Made by a program: the position numbers and the translations under genes
Shown here: positions 48,560 to 57,403 of the stretch, in pieces
Numbering within the stretch: the stretch's first letter is position 1
Layout: every line of letters begins with the position of its first letter
The notes under the pieces: model-generated
The model's input: only the letters and a program-made list of their open reading frames with translations
The model's database searches: none
What the model was told of the DNA's origin: nothing
Assembly: GCF_900109615.1 (NCBI RefSeq)
Contig: NZ_FOIX01000002.1
Coordinates: forward strand, 434,001-498,000
Length of the DNA: 64,000 nucleotides
Source: Kaistella antarctica
Lineage (GTDB): Bacteria > Bacteroidota > Bacteroidia > Flavobacteriales > Weeksellaceae
Reading direction: 5' to 3'

Positions 48560-50206
48560 TTAGCCGAATTTTCTCTTTCGCCACCAGTAGAAGAATCCTC
48601 CCAACAATCCGATTATTGCTAAGGGTAATAATAAATTCAGCCATTGCCAATAACTTTGTTCCTCATCAATTCTTTGTCGGTCGAGTAATCTGGCTTCGAT
48701 ATTTCGGTTTCTAAGTTCCATTAAATTAGAATCGTCTAAAAGAAAATCGAGAGCGTTTCTCAGAAATTGTTCATTGCCATAAGCTTGTTTAGTCAATAAA
48801 TCTTCGCCGAGTGGAAGCGCGTTTCCTTTGTAAATTTGGTTTCTTCCTATATCACCATCCGCGATGATGATCATTTTATTTTCAGGACTTTCAGCTTTAA
48901 AGTTCGGATAAATATTTTTCTCACTTCTTGTTGAATATGCAGAAGTAAACTTGCCTTCTAAACTGACTGCAAAAATTTTCGGTTCTGTCGGCTTGTTTGA
49001 ACTATTAATTGAATCTGCTTGTACAATTTCGGATAGCGCAACATAATCCGGAACTTGTTTAGTCGTCGTTCTGTCGCTGGATTCAAATAAAACCTTAGTC
49101 TTAATGTCTTTTCGTCCTAAGGTATCAATCGATGTTGGAAATTCAAACTTTACAGGATTGATATTTTTGGTAATGGGATTTTTATTTTCAGCAATTCCTA
49201 ATGGAAAATAAGGCCAGAGAAAACTGCTGTATTGTGGATTTCCCGCAACTTCACCCGATACAATTCTGATGAGTGCCGATTTTTTGAAATCTTTAACCAA
49301 GCCGGCATTTAATCGAATTCCATAATTAAAAAAGAAATCCGTCAGATTTGTTTCCATGGGAAAAGCCATGATTTTTTTGGCCTGAAAAAGCGTATCCATT
49401 TCTGCATTCACAGCATCGATCATCCACAAAGTTTTTCCGCCATTCATAATGTATTGGTCCAGAATTACTTTCTCGCTTTCACTAAAAGCTTTCCGCGGTT
49501 TCGCAATGACCAAAGCATCCATGTGTTGGAGTTGAGGTACATCTTCGTATGTGAGTTCAGTTTGATTCTTAGGAATAATAGGTCCCGCATTATAATTTTC
49601 TAAAGCCATTTCCATAAAACCCTGAAATTCGTCTGGGCGAAGTTCATCTTGATTGATGAGGATTCCAATAGTTTTTTTGCGATCGGCCGTTATTCTTTTA
49701 ATATTGGAAACAAAATTATATTCTAAGTTCTCAATCGATTTGCGCAACTGTTCAGAAGCATCAATGCCGGACAGATTAACAATTAAAGGTATTGAAGTTC
49801 CCTGAGAATTATATTTAATGGCAGCGTACGGAAACATGACTATTTCAGAAATTTTACCTTCTTTCATATCGGGCAAAATCGAAGGTTGAATTCCCATGGC
49901 AGCTAAAGTATCTTTCGACATCTTAGTCTTGATCGGATCGATAAATTTGTAGTCGATGTTCGGATTAACCTTTCGAAATTCTTCAAGCATAAATTTGGTC
50001 TCATTCTGCAACTGGCGAAAAGTTGCCGGGAAATCACCATCTAAATAAACATCGAAAGTCATAGGTTTTTCAACCGATTTTAAAACTTTAAGGGTCGCCT
50101 CAGAAAGCGTATATCTCTTTTCTTGCGTTAAATCAAAACGTTTCGCAAAAATTCCCATTAACAATAGGAAAGCGAAAATAATTTGGATGATGATTTTTTT
50201 GTTCAT
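48560..50206 (-). CDS. gldG: Gliding-motility ABC transporter component GldG
   Basis: 548 aa. Substrate-binding-like subunit of the Gld ABC system needed for gliding in Flavobacterium. One N-terminal membrane helix (KIIIQIIFAFLLLMGIFA), RFDLTQEKRYTLSEATLKVL just after it as in all GldG proteins, a large periplasmic ABC_transp_aux-type domain (VDFVKYN-type region, LVIAKPRKAFSESEK), and a C-terminal helix with basic tail (LLLPLAIIGLLGGFFYWWRKRK). I chose ATG 50206; a TTG four codons upstream is possible. gldF lies 23 bp upstream; gldA is not here. Confidence 0.9.
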   Translation of the reverse strand: MNKKIIIQIIFAFLLLMGIFAKRFDLTQEKRYTLSEATLKVLKSVEKPMTFDVYLDGDFPATFRQLQNETKFMLEEFRKVNPNIDYKFIDPIKTKMSKDTLAAMGIQPSILPDMKEGKISEIVMFPYAAIKYNSQGTSIPLIVNLSGIDASEQLRKSIENLEYNFVSNIKRITADRKKTIGILINQDELRPDEFQGFMEMALENYNAGPIIPKNQTELTYEDVPQLQHMDALVIAKPRKAFSESEKVILDQYIMNGGKTLWMIDAVNAEMDTLFQAKKIMAFPMETNLTDFFFNYGIRLNAGLVKDFKKSALIRIVSGEVAGNPQYSSFLWPYFPLGIAENKNPITKNINPVKFEFPTSIDTLGRKDIKTKVLFESSDRTTTKQVPDYVALSEIVQADSINSSNKPTEPKIFAVSLEGKFTSAYSTRSEKNIYPNFKAESPENKMIIIADGDIGRNQIYKGNALPLGEDLLTKQAYGNEQFLRNALDFLLDDSNLMELRNRNIEARLLDRQRIDEEQSYWQWLNLLLPLAIIGLLGGFFYWWRKRKFG

Positions 50207-50229
50207 TTTTAAAAGCAATAAAAACTGAA

Positions 50230-50958
50230 TTATTTTTTCTTTTCGACAAAAACTTTAGCCAGGAACAAACAAATCCCGATCACGACAATAAAATACAAAA
50301 CGTCTCTGGAATCGATTAATCCTCTAGTGAAAGCGAGAAAATGTTGATAAAAGCCGATATTAGAAATGATATAATCTGCACCTCCTAACAATTTATAACT
50401 CGCCAATTGTTCGATTCCGAAATATAAAAAGAACGATAAGAAGACGCCGAGCAAATACGCCATAATTTGATTTTGCGACAGTGATGAGGCTAAAATTCCC
50501 ACGGCAGAAAATGCCGCAATTAATAGAACCAATCCAAAGTAACTTCCCAGCGTTGCGCCCAAATCAATGTTTCCTTCTGGAATGCCTAAAACGTAAACGG
50601 TGTACAAATAAACCAGTGAAGGCAACAAGCATAAAATTCCGACCAACCAAACAGCTAGAAATTTACCAATAACAATTTCCGATATTTTGATGGGTTGCGA
50701 AAATAACCACTGTAACGTGCCAGACTGTTGTTCTTCTGCCAAAGTTTTCATGGCAATTGCTGGAATGATAAACATCAACAACCAGGGAACTAATACGAAA
50801 TAACTCTGTAAAGTAGCCGATCCAATATCGAAAATATTCGAATCGTTTTCAAAGAAAAATAAGAACAGCGTTCCTATTAAACTGAATGCTCCGATAATCA
50901 ACCAGGCGCTCCAGTTTCCGAAATAAGTCCAAAGTTCTTTTTTAAATAGTGCAAACAT
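50230..50958 (-). CDS. gldF: Gliding-motility ABC transporter permease GldF
   Basis: 242 aa, about six membrane helices (ABC-2 type permease). Seen: FALFKKELWTYFGNWSAWLIIGAF at the start, FVLVPWLLMFIIPAIAMKTLAEEQQSGTLQWLFSQPI in parts (the EEQQSGT...LLS motif of ABC-2 permeases), and LGSYFGLVLLIAAFSAVGILASSLSQNQIMA. It partners GldG (next gene) and the ATPase GldA encoded elsewhere. The system is needed for gliding in F. johnsoniae but is missing in some gliders, so motility here is not proven. Confidence 0.9.
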   Translation of the reverse strand: MFALFKKELWTYFGNWSAWLIIGAFSLIGTLFLFFFENDSNIFDIGSATLQSYFVLVPWLLMFIIPAIAMKTLAEEQQSGTLQWLFSQPIKISEIVIGKFLAVWLVGILCLLPSLVYLYTVYVLGIPEGNIDLGATLGSYFGLVLLIAAFSAVGILASSLSQNQIMAYLLGVFLSFFLYFGIEQLASYKLLGGADYIISNIGFYQHFLAFTRGLIDSRDVLYFIVVIGICLFLAKVFVEKKK

Positions 50959-51009
50959 ATATTAGATTGAGGTTGAGGTTTCAGATGCGAGTTTCAAGGT
51001 TCGAAGATT

Positions 51010-51060
51010 CACCATGGACATTCACAATTACTCATTGCTTATTACCAATTACTTACTTTT
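51010..51060. repeat. Low-complexity degenerate repeat upstream of gldF
   Basis: Irregular 7-12-bp repeats of the type ATTCACAATTACTCATT / GCTTATTACCAATTACTTA. This kind of sequence is often found in intergenic regions of Flavobacteria. It covers the end of hemJ and most of the gap. Confidence 0.35.
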
Positions 51061-51594
51061 CTTATTCACCAATTTCACCGTCATCATAATCAGAGCAACC
51101 AAAACGATAAACCCTACAATTAATTGCCACCAAAATATAATAACCATTGATTTTAAAATCACAGTAAAGACGATTAGGAATAAAATAAAGGTTGCGATTT
51201 CATTGGATTGTCGAAGTTTTAGATTGGCGATTGGCAGAATGTTTCCATCAAGATTTTTAATTTGCAGAACCTTTTTCCAGCACCAATAATGATAAGCCGC
51301 AAGTCCAATTAAGAAAGTCAATTTCAAATGAAACCAGGGCGTTTTCATTAAGCCAAAATTAAGGATAATCAATGCCACACCAGTAACCAGCATGATCACA
51401 CCAGCCGGAACGGTGATGATATTCCATAATCTTCTGGCCATAAAAACGTATTGTTCGCGCAAAACCTGTTTTTTATTTTCCTCAAATTCATCGGTATCTT
51501 TATAATAGACGAAAAGCCGAACCAAGTAAAAAATACCTGCGAAATAACTAACCATGAATATGATATGAACGGCTTTGAGAATGGTATAAAGCAT
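51049..51594 (-). CDS. hemJ: Protoporphyrinogen oxidase HemJ (CopD family)
   Basis: 181 aa with four to five membrane helices. Oxidises protoporphyrinogen IX in haem synthesis. Seen: the start LKAVHIIFMVSYFAGIFYLVRLFVYY with the conserved His and Arg, REQYVFMARRLWNIITVPAG, TPWFHLKLTFLIGLAAYHYWCW with His in the middle helices, and RQSNEIATFILFLIVFTVIL. This is the HemJ (UPF0093) pattern; other haem genes are not adjacent. A -7 element lies 16 nt before its ATG. Confidence 0.85.
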   Translation of the reverse strand: MLYTILKAVHIIFMVSYFAGIFYLVRLFVYYKDTDEFEENKKQVLREQYVFMARRLWNIITVPAGVIMLVTGVALIILNFGLMKTPWFHLKLTFLIGLAAYHYWCWKKVLQIKNLDGNILPIANLKLRQSNEIATFILFLIVFTVILKSMVIIFWWQLIVGFIVLVALIMMTVKLVNKKSK

Positions 51595-51610
51595 GTTAAA
51601 ATTTTAGTTG

Positions 51611-51618
51611 CAAAGATA
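51611..51618 (-). promoter_or_regulatory. -7 element (TATCTTTG) for hemJ
   Basis: Exact TAnnTTTG on the minus strand, ending 16 nt before ATG 51594. Confidence 0.55.
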
Positions 51619-51750
51619 ATAGAATTATCTCATCATTTTTGAAAAGTTGGTATCAGAGCTATTTTTAAATGTGTTAAAATTCCTATATTTAGGGCTTATC
51701 CCGATTTTTTTTGGTTTTTTTGTAAAATAATAAATTAAATAGTAAATATT

Positions 51751-53907
51751 ATGAAAAGAGTTTTCCAATTGTTGTTCAGTTTGGTAATCTTCGCTTTTGG
51801 GTTTTCACAAAATTTGAAGCCGATTGCCAAAAAAGTAAATGATTCTAAAATTGCAAATAAATCATTTGTGAAGTATAACTTATTTACGGTTGATCAATCT
51901 GCCCAAAAAATGGCACTGTACAAAGCTGCCGCAGAAGATATTACCGTGATGAAATTAAATAAATCTGAGAGCAGCAGAATCGCTTCTGAACGACCAGATG
52001 CTTTAGAAATGACCTTCCCTTTCGAAGGGAAGATGATTACGGTGGAATTAGTGAAGAATAATTTCTTCACCCATGATTTTAAAGTTAATACTGACAAAGG
52101 TTATTCAAATTATAGCGCTGGTGCTTATTACCAAGGAATTGTAAAGGGTGATAATGAATCATTAGTCGCCTTTAGTTTCTTTAATGATGATGTGGTAGGA
52201 GTGACATCTATTAAAGATATTGGAAACATTGTTATTGGAAAAGCAAAAAATTCTGAAGATTTTGTTTCTTATAACGACGAAAAATTAAAAGGAGCGAATC
52301 CGTTTTCTTGCTCTGCTGATCAGTTGGTCGAAAATCAGAATGTAGGAACCACTTTCGATCCGGTTACTATGACAGCCCCACAAACTTCAAATTGTGTTCG
52401 TATTTATTATGAAGCAGGTTACGGCCCGTACACTCAAAATGGTTCCAACGTTACCACGACTGGAAACTGGGTAACTGCAATGCACAATAATATCTCAACA
52501 CTTTATGCAAACGACGGAATTACGGTAGCGCTAAGTGAAATATATGTTTGGACTTCTGTAGATCCTTACACTGGTACACCGAATGAAATCTTATCAAAAT
52601 TCAGAGCAGGTCGTCCTTCTTTTAATGGAGATGTTGCACAGTTAATTAGAAATCCGGCTACCACGAGTATTGCCTATTTAGATGTTTTGTGTACTGCTTC
52701 TAACTATTCTTATTCAGGAGTGAACTTTTCGTATGCTAATGTGCCTACCTATTCTTGGAATATCATGGCGATGACCCACGAAATCGGACATAACTTAGGA
52801 TCTCCACATACTCACGCTTGTCGTTGGAATGGAGACAATACCGCCATTGATGGCTGTGGCCCAGCGTCTGGAAATGATGAAGGTTGTAATGCTCCGTTAC
52901 CAGGAAAGGGCGGAACAATTATGAGTTACTGCCATTTAGTTGGGAGCGTTGGAGTTAATTTTTCTAATGGTTTTGGTCCACAACCTGCGGCCTTAATTAT
53001 TAATAAAATCAATTCCAAAGGTTGTTTAGGCACAAACTGTGTTACCTCTTGCGCGATTACCGTAGCTGGTTTAAATTTAGGAACGATAACTAAAACCTCT
53101 CTTACGGCAACTATTGCCGACAACACGGGGACAAGCTGGAAATATAGACTTTCAAAACCGGATGGCACTATCGTCGATGCAGGAGTTACTACCAACAAGG
53201 TTCTTAATTTTACTGGCTTAGCTGAAGGTGCTTATTATTTATTAGCGGTAGGAACTGATTGTACAGGTCCAGAAACATTCGCCTATGAAAAATTATTTCT
53301 AACTGATGCAGATTGGTGCTCAGGAGTCAAATTTACAGATAGTGGAGGTGAAAATGGTAAATACTTAAATGGTCAACCGCTTATTAAAACTTTTTATCCA
53401 ACAAATTCTACTGATAAATTGAAGATGACGTTCACTGAATTTGCGACGGAGCAAGGTGCCGACTATGTGATTGTTTATGACGGTCCAAACATTGGCTCTA
53501 CCAGATTTCCAGGAGCTACCAATATAAGTGGAAACACGATTCCGGGTCCTTTCGAATCGACTCATGCTACGGGAGCAATTACTTTTAGATTTACACCCAA
53601 TGCAAATAACAATGCCGCGGGTTGGGTTGCAACTTTCGAATGTAAATCTTTGGCAACGGGAGAAAATTCATTGAAGAATGGAATTTCTATTTCACCTACT
53701 GGTGCTAAAGGATTCTTTACCATTGTTTCCAAAGATCAAATCTTGTCTTATCAAATTTTTGATGCCTCTGGGAAAATGGTTAAAACTTTAACTAAAGCTT
53801 CGGGCTTAGAGCAGAAGGTAGATCTTTCAACCGCGCCTGTCGGAACTTATATCGTGAATATCGTAACCGCAAAAGAAACGGTGACCAAGAAAATAATTAA
53901 AAAATAA
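51751..53907 (+). CDS. Secreted reprolysin-like (M12B) metalloprotease with CUB-like and T9SS sorting domains
   Basis: 718 aa. Signal peptide (VFQLLFSLVIFAFGFSQN), a propeptide-like region to about residue 205, then a zinc metalloprotease domain with VRIYYEAGYGPYTQNG, AMTHEIGHNLGSPHTHAC (HExxHxxGxxH) and the Met-turn GGTIMSYCHL. A middle region with paired Cys carries fibronectin-like strands, followed by a CUB-like domain (WCSGVKFTDSGG ... YVIVYDGP ... ITFRFTPN). The last about 75 residues (NGISISPTGAKGFF ... VGTYIVNIVTAKE) form a type A T9SS CTD. It is therefore an extracellular or surface protease. Many such enzymes degrade host or environmental protein. Confidence 0.9.
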   Translation: MKRVFQLLFSLVIFAFGFSQNLKPIAKKVNDSKIANKSFVKYNLFTVDQSAQKMALYKAAAEDITVMKLNKSESSRIASERPDALEMTFPFEGKMITVELVKNNFFTHDFKVNTDKGYSNYSAGAYYQGIVKGDNESLVAFSFFNDDVVGVTSIKDIGNIVIGKAKNSEDFVSYNDEKLKGANPFSCSADQLVENQNVGTTFDPVTMTAPQTSNCVRIYYEAGYGPYTQNGSNVTTTGNWVTAMHNNISTLYANDGITVALSEIYVWTSVDPYTGTPNEILSKFRAGRPSFNGDVAQLIRNPATTSIAYLDVLCTASNYSYSGVNFSYANVPTYSWNIMAMTHEIGHNLGSPHTHACRWNGDNTAIDGCGPASGNDEGCNAPLPGKGGTIMSYCHLVGSVGVNFSNGFGPQPAALIINKINSKGCLGTNCVTSCAITVAGLNLGTITKTSLTATIADNTGTSWKYRLSKPDGTIVDAGVTTNKVLNFTGLAEGAYYLLAVGTDCTGPETFAYEKLFLTDADWCSGVKFTDSGGENGKYLNGQPLIKTFYPTNSTDKLKMTFTEFATEQGADYVIVYDGPNIGSTRFPGATNISGNTIPGPFESTHATGAITFRFTPNANNNAAGWVATFECKSLATGENSLKNGISISPTGAKGFFTIVSKDQILSYQIFDASGKMVKTLTKASGLEQKVDLSTAPVGTYIVNIVTAKETVTKKIIKK

Positions 53908-53929
53908 ATAGTTTAATACTTACAAATAG

Positions 53930-53960
53930 AATAGCCGGCAATTAATGCCGGCTATTTTTA
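53930..53960 (+). terminator. Terminator of the M12B protease gene
   Basis: Perfect 11-bp stem AATAGCCGGCA (53930-53940) / TGCCGGCTATT (53946-53956), loop ATTAA, T5 run. Confidence 0.85.
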
Positions 53961-53974
53961 TTTAAAGTTATTCT

Positions 53975-54802
53975 TTATTGAAATTCGATGTAGATGCTTT
54001 CGCCAACCTTCAACCCGAACAAAGTTCTGGCGCCACTTTCTCCATTTCCTTTATAGATGGTTAATTCCAGCAAACCAGCGTCATTAAAAACGGCTGCAGC
54101 TTTACCATGAAATTCCTGTTCCTTGTCCCAGTCATTGACCAAATCGGTATACTGATTATGAATTCTGGACAAGGCTAAATTTCTAAATTTTACAATAAAA
54201 CTTTCAAACCCAACACTGCTTTTTTCAAAATTCTTTTTAGAGATATTCGAAACTACATTTCCAAAATTGTCGATATACATAATTTCCCCAATCAGCATTT
54301 TTTCACTTTCATTAAAAACGGCGCGCGGAAAAGAAAGTTGTTTTGGAGTTTTAAATTTCCGCCCAATTACTTCTGGCAATCCGCCATTTTGAAGATGCAC
54401 TGCAACTGGGGCGAATATGTCGCTAGAAGTAAATCTTACTTCGTCATCAAAACGATTATTAAAAGTAATTTCATAGACGGCTTCGGGTTTGAGATCGTAG
54501 AATATCAAACTTAAAAGGCCGTTATCTGCGGCGATGAAAAAGTGATCATCTGCTTTATACAGAATGCATTTTCTTTCTTTGGTGAAAAAACTGTCGACGG
54601 AAATAATATGAACGGTTCCTTTAGGGAAAAATGAATAGGCATTTCTGACAATATAGGCAGTTTGCAAAAGATTGTAAGCCTGAATTTGATGCGTAATATC
54701 GACAATGGTTACCTCTTCTTTCAGTTTTAAAATGGCACCTTTCACCGCAGCAACTCTGTGGTCGACCAATCCGTAATCTGAAGTAAAAGTAATAACTGCC
54801 AT
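53975..54802 (-). CDS. SAM hydroxide adenosyltransferase family protein (DUF62)
   Basis: 275 aa. Family that splits S-adenosylmethionine into adenosine and methionine with hydroxide; related to fluorinase and chlorinase. Seen: ITFTSDYGLVDHRVAAVKG at the start (family TDFGxxDxxVGxxKG), VDITHQIQAYN with the His of the catalytic triad, AADNGLLSLIF, and IMYIDNFGNVVSNI in the C-terminal domain. The fluorinase-specific 21-residue insert is absent. The physiological reason for SAM hydrolysis is unclear. It has a -7 element 18 nt upstream and is divergent from phoH. Confidence 0.87.
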   Translation of the reverse strand: MAVITFTSDYGLVDHRVAAVKGAILKLKEEVTIVDITHQIQAYNLLQTAYIVRNAYSFFPKGTVHIISVDSFFTKERKCILYKADDHFFIAADNGLLSLIFYDLKPEAVYEITFNNRFDDEVRFTSSDIFAPVAVHLQNGGLPEVIGRKFKTPKQLSFPRAVFNESEKMLIGEIMYIDNFGNVVSNISKKNFEKSSVGFESFIVKFRNLALSRIHNQYTDLVNDWDKEQEFHGKAAAVFNDAGLLELTIYKGNGESGARTLFGLKVGESIYIEFQ

Positions 54803-54820
54803 CTATTTTTTTAGGAAATA

Positions 54821-54828
54821 CAAATTTA
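54821..54828 (-). promoter_or_regulatory. -7 element (TAAATTTG) for the SAM hydroxide adenosyltransferase gene
   Basis: Exact TAnnTTTG on the minus strand, ending 18 nt before ATG 54802. Confidence 0.55.
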
Positions 54829-54930
54829 GCTTAAATAAAATATTTTAACCACCATTGTGGAAAAGTTAACCAACTATTTGAAATAAAAGCAATACATTTA
54901 ATAAAATTAAAAATAAAACTCTGTTGATAT

Positions 54931-55890
54931 ATGTTTGAACTGAAATACGAAATTGAAGGCATTGATGCCAAAACTTTTTATGGTGTTAATAATCAATATT
55001 TTAATTTATTAAAGTCCAAATTTCCCACCTTGAAGATCACAGGAAGAGATCATTTTGTCTTTGCCTTAGGAACTCAGGAGATTTTGGATATCTTAAAAAT
55101 TAAGCTGGACGATGTGGTGAGTTTTATTTCGTCAAACAATTCTATTACTTTAAAAGATTTCGATAATATCTTAAACCTGAAAGACGATGCTGAAAAACAG
55201 ATGGTTTTTGATCAGGACATTATCGTCAAAGGAATCGGTGGTAAAATTATTAAAGCTAAAACAACCAATTTAAAAAAGTTGGTAAAAGCCTGTGACACCA
55301 AAGATATGGTTTTCGCGATCGGACCTGCGGGTACTGGAAAAACGTATACGAGTGTTGCTTTAGCCGTTCGAGCGCTTCGCGATAAAGAAGTCAAGCGCAT
55401 TATTCTAACCAGACCTGCCGTTGAAGCAGGAGAGAGTTTAGGTTTTCTTCCGGGAGATTTAAAGGAAAAACTCGATCCTTATTTGCAACCACTTTATGAT
55501 GCACTTCGCGATATGATTCCACACGAAAAGTTAGAAGGATATATTGAAAAGAGGGTGATTGAAGTAGCACCACTCGCATTTATGAGAGGCCGTACTTTAG
55601 ATGAGGCTTTTGTGATTCTGGATGAAGCTCAAAATACCACGCATTCCCAAATGAAAATGTTTCTGACCCGAATGGGAATGAATGCAAAGTTCATTATTAA
55701 TGGTGATCCCAGCCAGGTTGATTTACCAATGCGGCAAAAATCTGGTTTAAAGGAATCGATGAGAATTCTCGAAGAAGTTAATGAAATAGGTTTTGTTTTC
55801 CTCACCGAAGAAGATGTTGTTAGACATCCTATCGTTAGGAAAATTATTAATGCTTATGGAAAAGAAGAAAAAAGACAGCGTGAAGAATAA
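54931..55890 (+). CDS. PhoH-family ATPase
   Basis: 319 aa cytoplasmic P-loop protein. Seen: N-terminal KH-like/PhoH N domain, Walker A AIGPAGTGKTYTSVALAV at about residues 131-148, RPAVEAGESLGFLPGD, PLAFMRGRTLDEAFVILDEAQNTTHSQMK (in parts; Walker B is VILDEAQ), and NGDPSQVDLP. This is the PhoH-like (YbeZ) form that in other bacteria neighbours ybeY and is tied to ribosome/RNA quality control; ybeY is not adjacent here. The old phosphate-starvation name does not define the role. Confidence 0.92.
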   Translation: MFELKYEIEGIDAKTFYGVNNQYFNLLKSKFPTLKITGRDHFVFALGTQEILDILKIKLDDVVSFISSNNSITLKDFDNILNLKDDAEKQMVFDQDIIVKGIGGKIIKAKTTNLKKLVKACDTKDMVFAIGPAGTGKTYTSVALAVRALRDKEVKRIILTRPAVEAGESLGFLPGDLKEKLDPYLQPLYDALRDMIPHEKLEGYIEKRVIEVAPLAFMRGRTLDEAFVILDEAQNTTHSQMKMFLTRMGMNAKFIINGDPSQVDLPMRQKSGLKESMRILEEVNEIGFVFLTEEDVVRHPIVRKIINAYGKEEKRQREE

Positions 55891-55980
55891 CTTACTAACA
55901 ATTTTATTTTGAGAGATAAATTGTCTTCGTGTGAGTAACCATAACGTTCTCTTAAAAAACTGACGATAATTTGTTAATAA

Positions 55981-56013
55981 TTTGTTAATAACTAAAAATT
56001 TATTATATATTTG
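55981..56013 (+). promoter_or_regulatory. Promoter of the first barrel gene (TTTG-N21-TATATTTG)
   Basis: TTTG at 55981-55984, 21-nt spacer, TATATTTG at 56006-56013; ATG is 23 nt later. Upstream is a short tandem repeat, TAATTTGTTAA twice. Confidence 0.65.
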
Positions 56014-56036
56014 TTCATAATTTTAAATTTAAAACT

Positions 56037-56591
56037 ATGAAAAAAGTATTGTTAGTTAGTGCAATCGCACTTTTTGGAGCAGTAAATGCTCAAACATTCG
56101 GCGTGAAAGCAGGAATGAATATTTCTAATCTATCAAATTCTGAGGATACAAAGGCTTTAGTTGGTTTTCATGCTGGACTATTCATGAATGCTCCGCTTGC
56201 TGCCAACTTCAGTATTCAACCAGAAGTGCTGTATAATACTAAAGGTGCAAAATCAGATGGTATGGATCTATCTTTACATTTAGATTATATTTCTGTTCCT
56301 GTAATGTTTCAGTACAATGCAACTCCACAGTTTTATTTAGAAGCTGGTCCAGAATTCAGTTTTATGATTAATTCAAAAGCAAAAGCGGGCGGTGTTTCTG
56401 CAGACGTTGATGAACTAGTAGAAAAATTTGATATCGGCCTAGGTTTAGGTGCTGGATATTATTTTACGCCAAACATTGGAGTTAGTGCAAGATATGTAGC
56501 TGGTTTCAGCGACGTGGTAAAAAATAATCCAGATGACGCTGTGAAAAATGGCGTTTTCCAAATTGGTTTAGCTTATAAATTTAGCAAATAA
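56037..56591 (+). CDS. Outer-membrane beta-barrel protein (PorT/OMP_b-brl_2 family)
   Basis: 184 aa. Signal peptide MKKVLLVSAIALFGAVNA before QTFGVKAG. A chain of amphipathic strands shares large blocks with the protein at 31083 (FMNAPLAANFSIQPE, VPVMFQYNATP-FYLEAGPEF, GLGLGAGYYFTPN-G, ARYVAG). The terminal strand is FQIGLAYKF plus two residues. The ligand is unknown. It is the first of four consecutive barrel genes, each with its own promoter or terminator, so they are separate transcription units rather than an operon. Confidence 0.85.
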   Translation: MKKVLLVSAIALFGAVNAQTFGVKAGMNISNLSNSEDTKALVGFHAGLFMNAPLAANFSIQPEVLYNTKGAKSDGMDLSLHLDYISVPVMFQYNATPQFYLEAGPEFSFMINSKAKAGGVSADVDELVEKFDIGLGLGAGYYFTPNIGVSARYVAGFSDVVKNNPDDAVKNGVFQIGLAYKFSK

Positions 56592-56628
56592 CTAAATTTT
56601 TATTTTCAAAATTTAAAAAATAATTTAG

Positions 56629-56652
56629 ACCGCTCTTAAGAGCGGTTTTTTT
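56629..56652 (+). terminator. Terminator of the first barrel gene
   Basis: Perfect 18-bp palindrome ACCGCTCTT / AAGAGCGGT (56629-56646) with T7. Confidence 0.85.
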
Positions 56653-56724
56653 GTATGATAAAAATCAATATTATTTCATTTTAATAATATTGTAATTTTA
56701 CCGCTGAAATTTTAAAAAAAAATT

Positions 56725-57240
56725 ATGAAGAAATTATTTTTAGTAGGAGCCTTTGCTCTTTTTACAGGTGTTAGCGCTCAGCAAACTAAATTTGGTGCAA
56801 CCGCTGGAATGCTTACTGGATTTGCAAAAGTTAAAACGCCAATGGGTTCTGACTCAGATTCTCAAACTGGTTTTTACGCCGGTTTTTTTGCAGAAATTTC
56901 TGCTGGAAATAATTTCAGAATTCAGCCAGGAATAAACTATGCAAATATTGATAACTCAAGTGCTCTGCAAGTTCCAATCATGGTAAAGTATTATGTAGAT
57001 CCGAAATTTAATTTACAGTTTGGTCCTCAATTTCTTTTTGATCTAGAAAAAAATATTCTTCCTGACTATTATAATTCTACCAATGTGGCGTTGGCTTTAG
57101 GTGGTGCTTACGAATTTACACCGAAGCTTTTTGTTGAAACTAGATATTCAGTTCAGTTAAATAATCATTTGAAAAATGCTCCGAGCGGTTATTCGGTAAA
57201 AGCAAATTATCTTAATTTAGGCTTGGGATACAAATTTTAA
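56725..57240 (+). CDS. Small outer-membrane beta-barrel protein (PorT-like)
   Basis: 171 aa. Signal peptide MKKLFLVGAFALFTGVSA before QQTKFG. Strands: KFGATAGMLTGFAKV, TGFYAGFFAEISAGNNFRIQPGINY, LQVPIMVKYYVDPKFNLQFGPQF, and a C-terminal NLGLGYKF. It is shorter than the proteins at 31083 and 56037 and is closest to the next gene at 57404, so these two probably arose by local duplication. The ligand is unknown. A weak -7 (TAATTTTA, one mismatch) lies upstream. Confidence 0.8.
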   Translation: MKKLFLVGAFALFTGVSAQQTKFGATAGMLTGFAKVKTPMGSDSDSQTGFYAGFFAEISAGNNFRIQPGINYANIDNSSALQVPIMVKYYVDPKFNLQFGPQFLFDLEKNILPDYYNSTNVALALGGAYEFTPKLFVETRYSVQLNNHLKNAPSGYSVKANYLNLGLGYKF

Positions 57241-57260
57241 TATTTTTAAATAATAATAGA

Positions 57261-57291
57261 AAAAAACCTGAGAAATTATTCTCAGGTTTTT
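57261..57291. terminator. Bidirectional terminator
   Basis: Perfect 13-bp stem AAAAACCTGAGAA (57262-57274) / TTCTCAGGTTTTT (57279-57291), loop ATTA. Serves the barrel gene at 56725 on the plus strand and the short minus-strand frame ending at 57295. Confidence 0.85.
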
Positions 57292-57294
57292 GCT

Positions 57295-57372
57295 TTAAGA
57301 GTAAGACTTTATTTTATCTTCTAAAAAAATCACCACTGCGTATTCAGGCACCTTTTGATTGTTTTCGGCCAT
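57295..57372 (-). CDS. Candidate 25-aa small protein
   Basis: ATG 57372 to stop 57295 encodes 25 residues (AENNQKVPEYAVVIFLEDK is the core): a mixed, protein-like sequence. It stops three bases before a strong terminator and is divergent from the barrel gene at 57404, across a TTTTTGCAAAAA palindrome that puts a TTTTTG on each strand. A longer in-frame start (57510) would run antisense through the barrel gene and is unlikely. No known family. Real gene status is uncertain. Confidence 0.35.
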   Translation of the reverse strand: MAENNQKVPEYAVVIFLEDKIKSYS

Positions 57373-57389
57373 ATTAAATGATATTTTTG
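57359..57389 (+). promoter_or_regulatory. Promoter of the third barrel gene (TTG-N20-TATTTTTG)
   Basis: TTG at 57359-57361, 20-nt spacer, TATTTTTG at 57382-57389, 14 nt before ATG 57404. Confidence 0.6.
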
Positions 57390-57403
57390 CAAAAATTAAA
57401 TTT

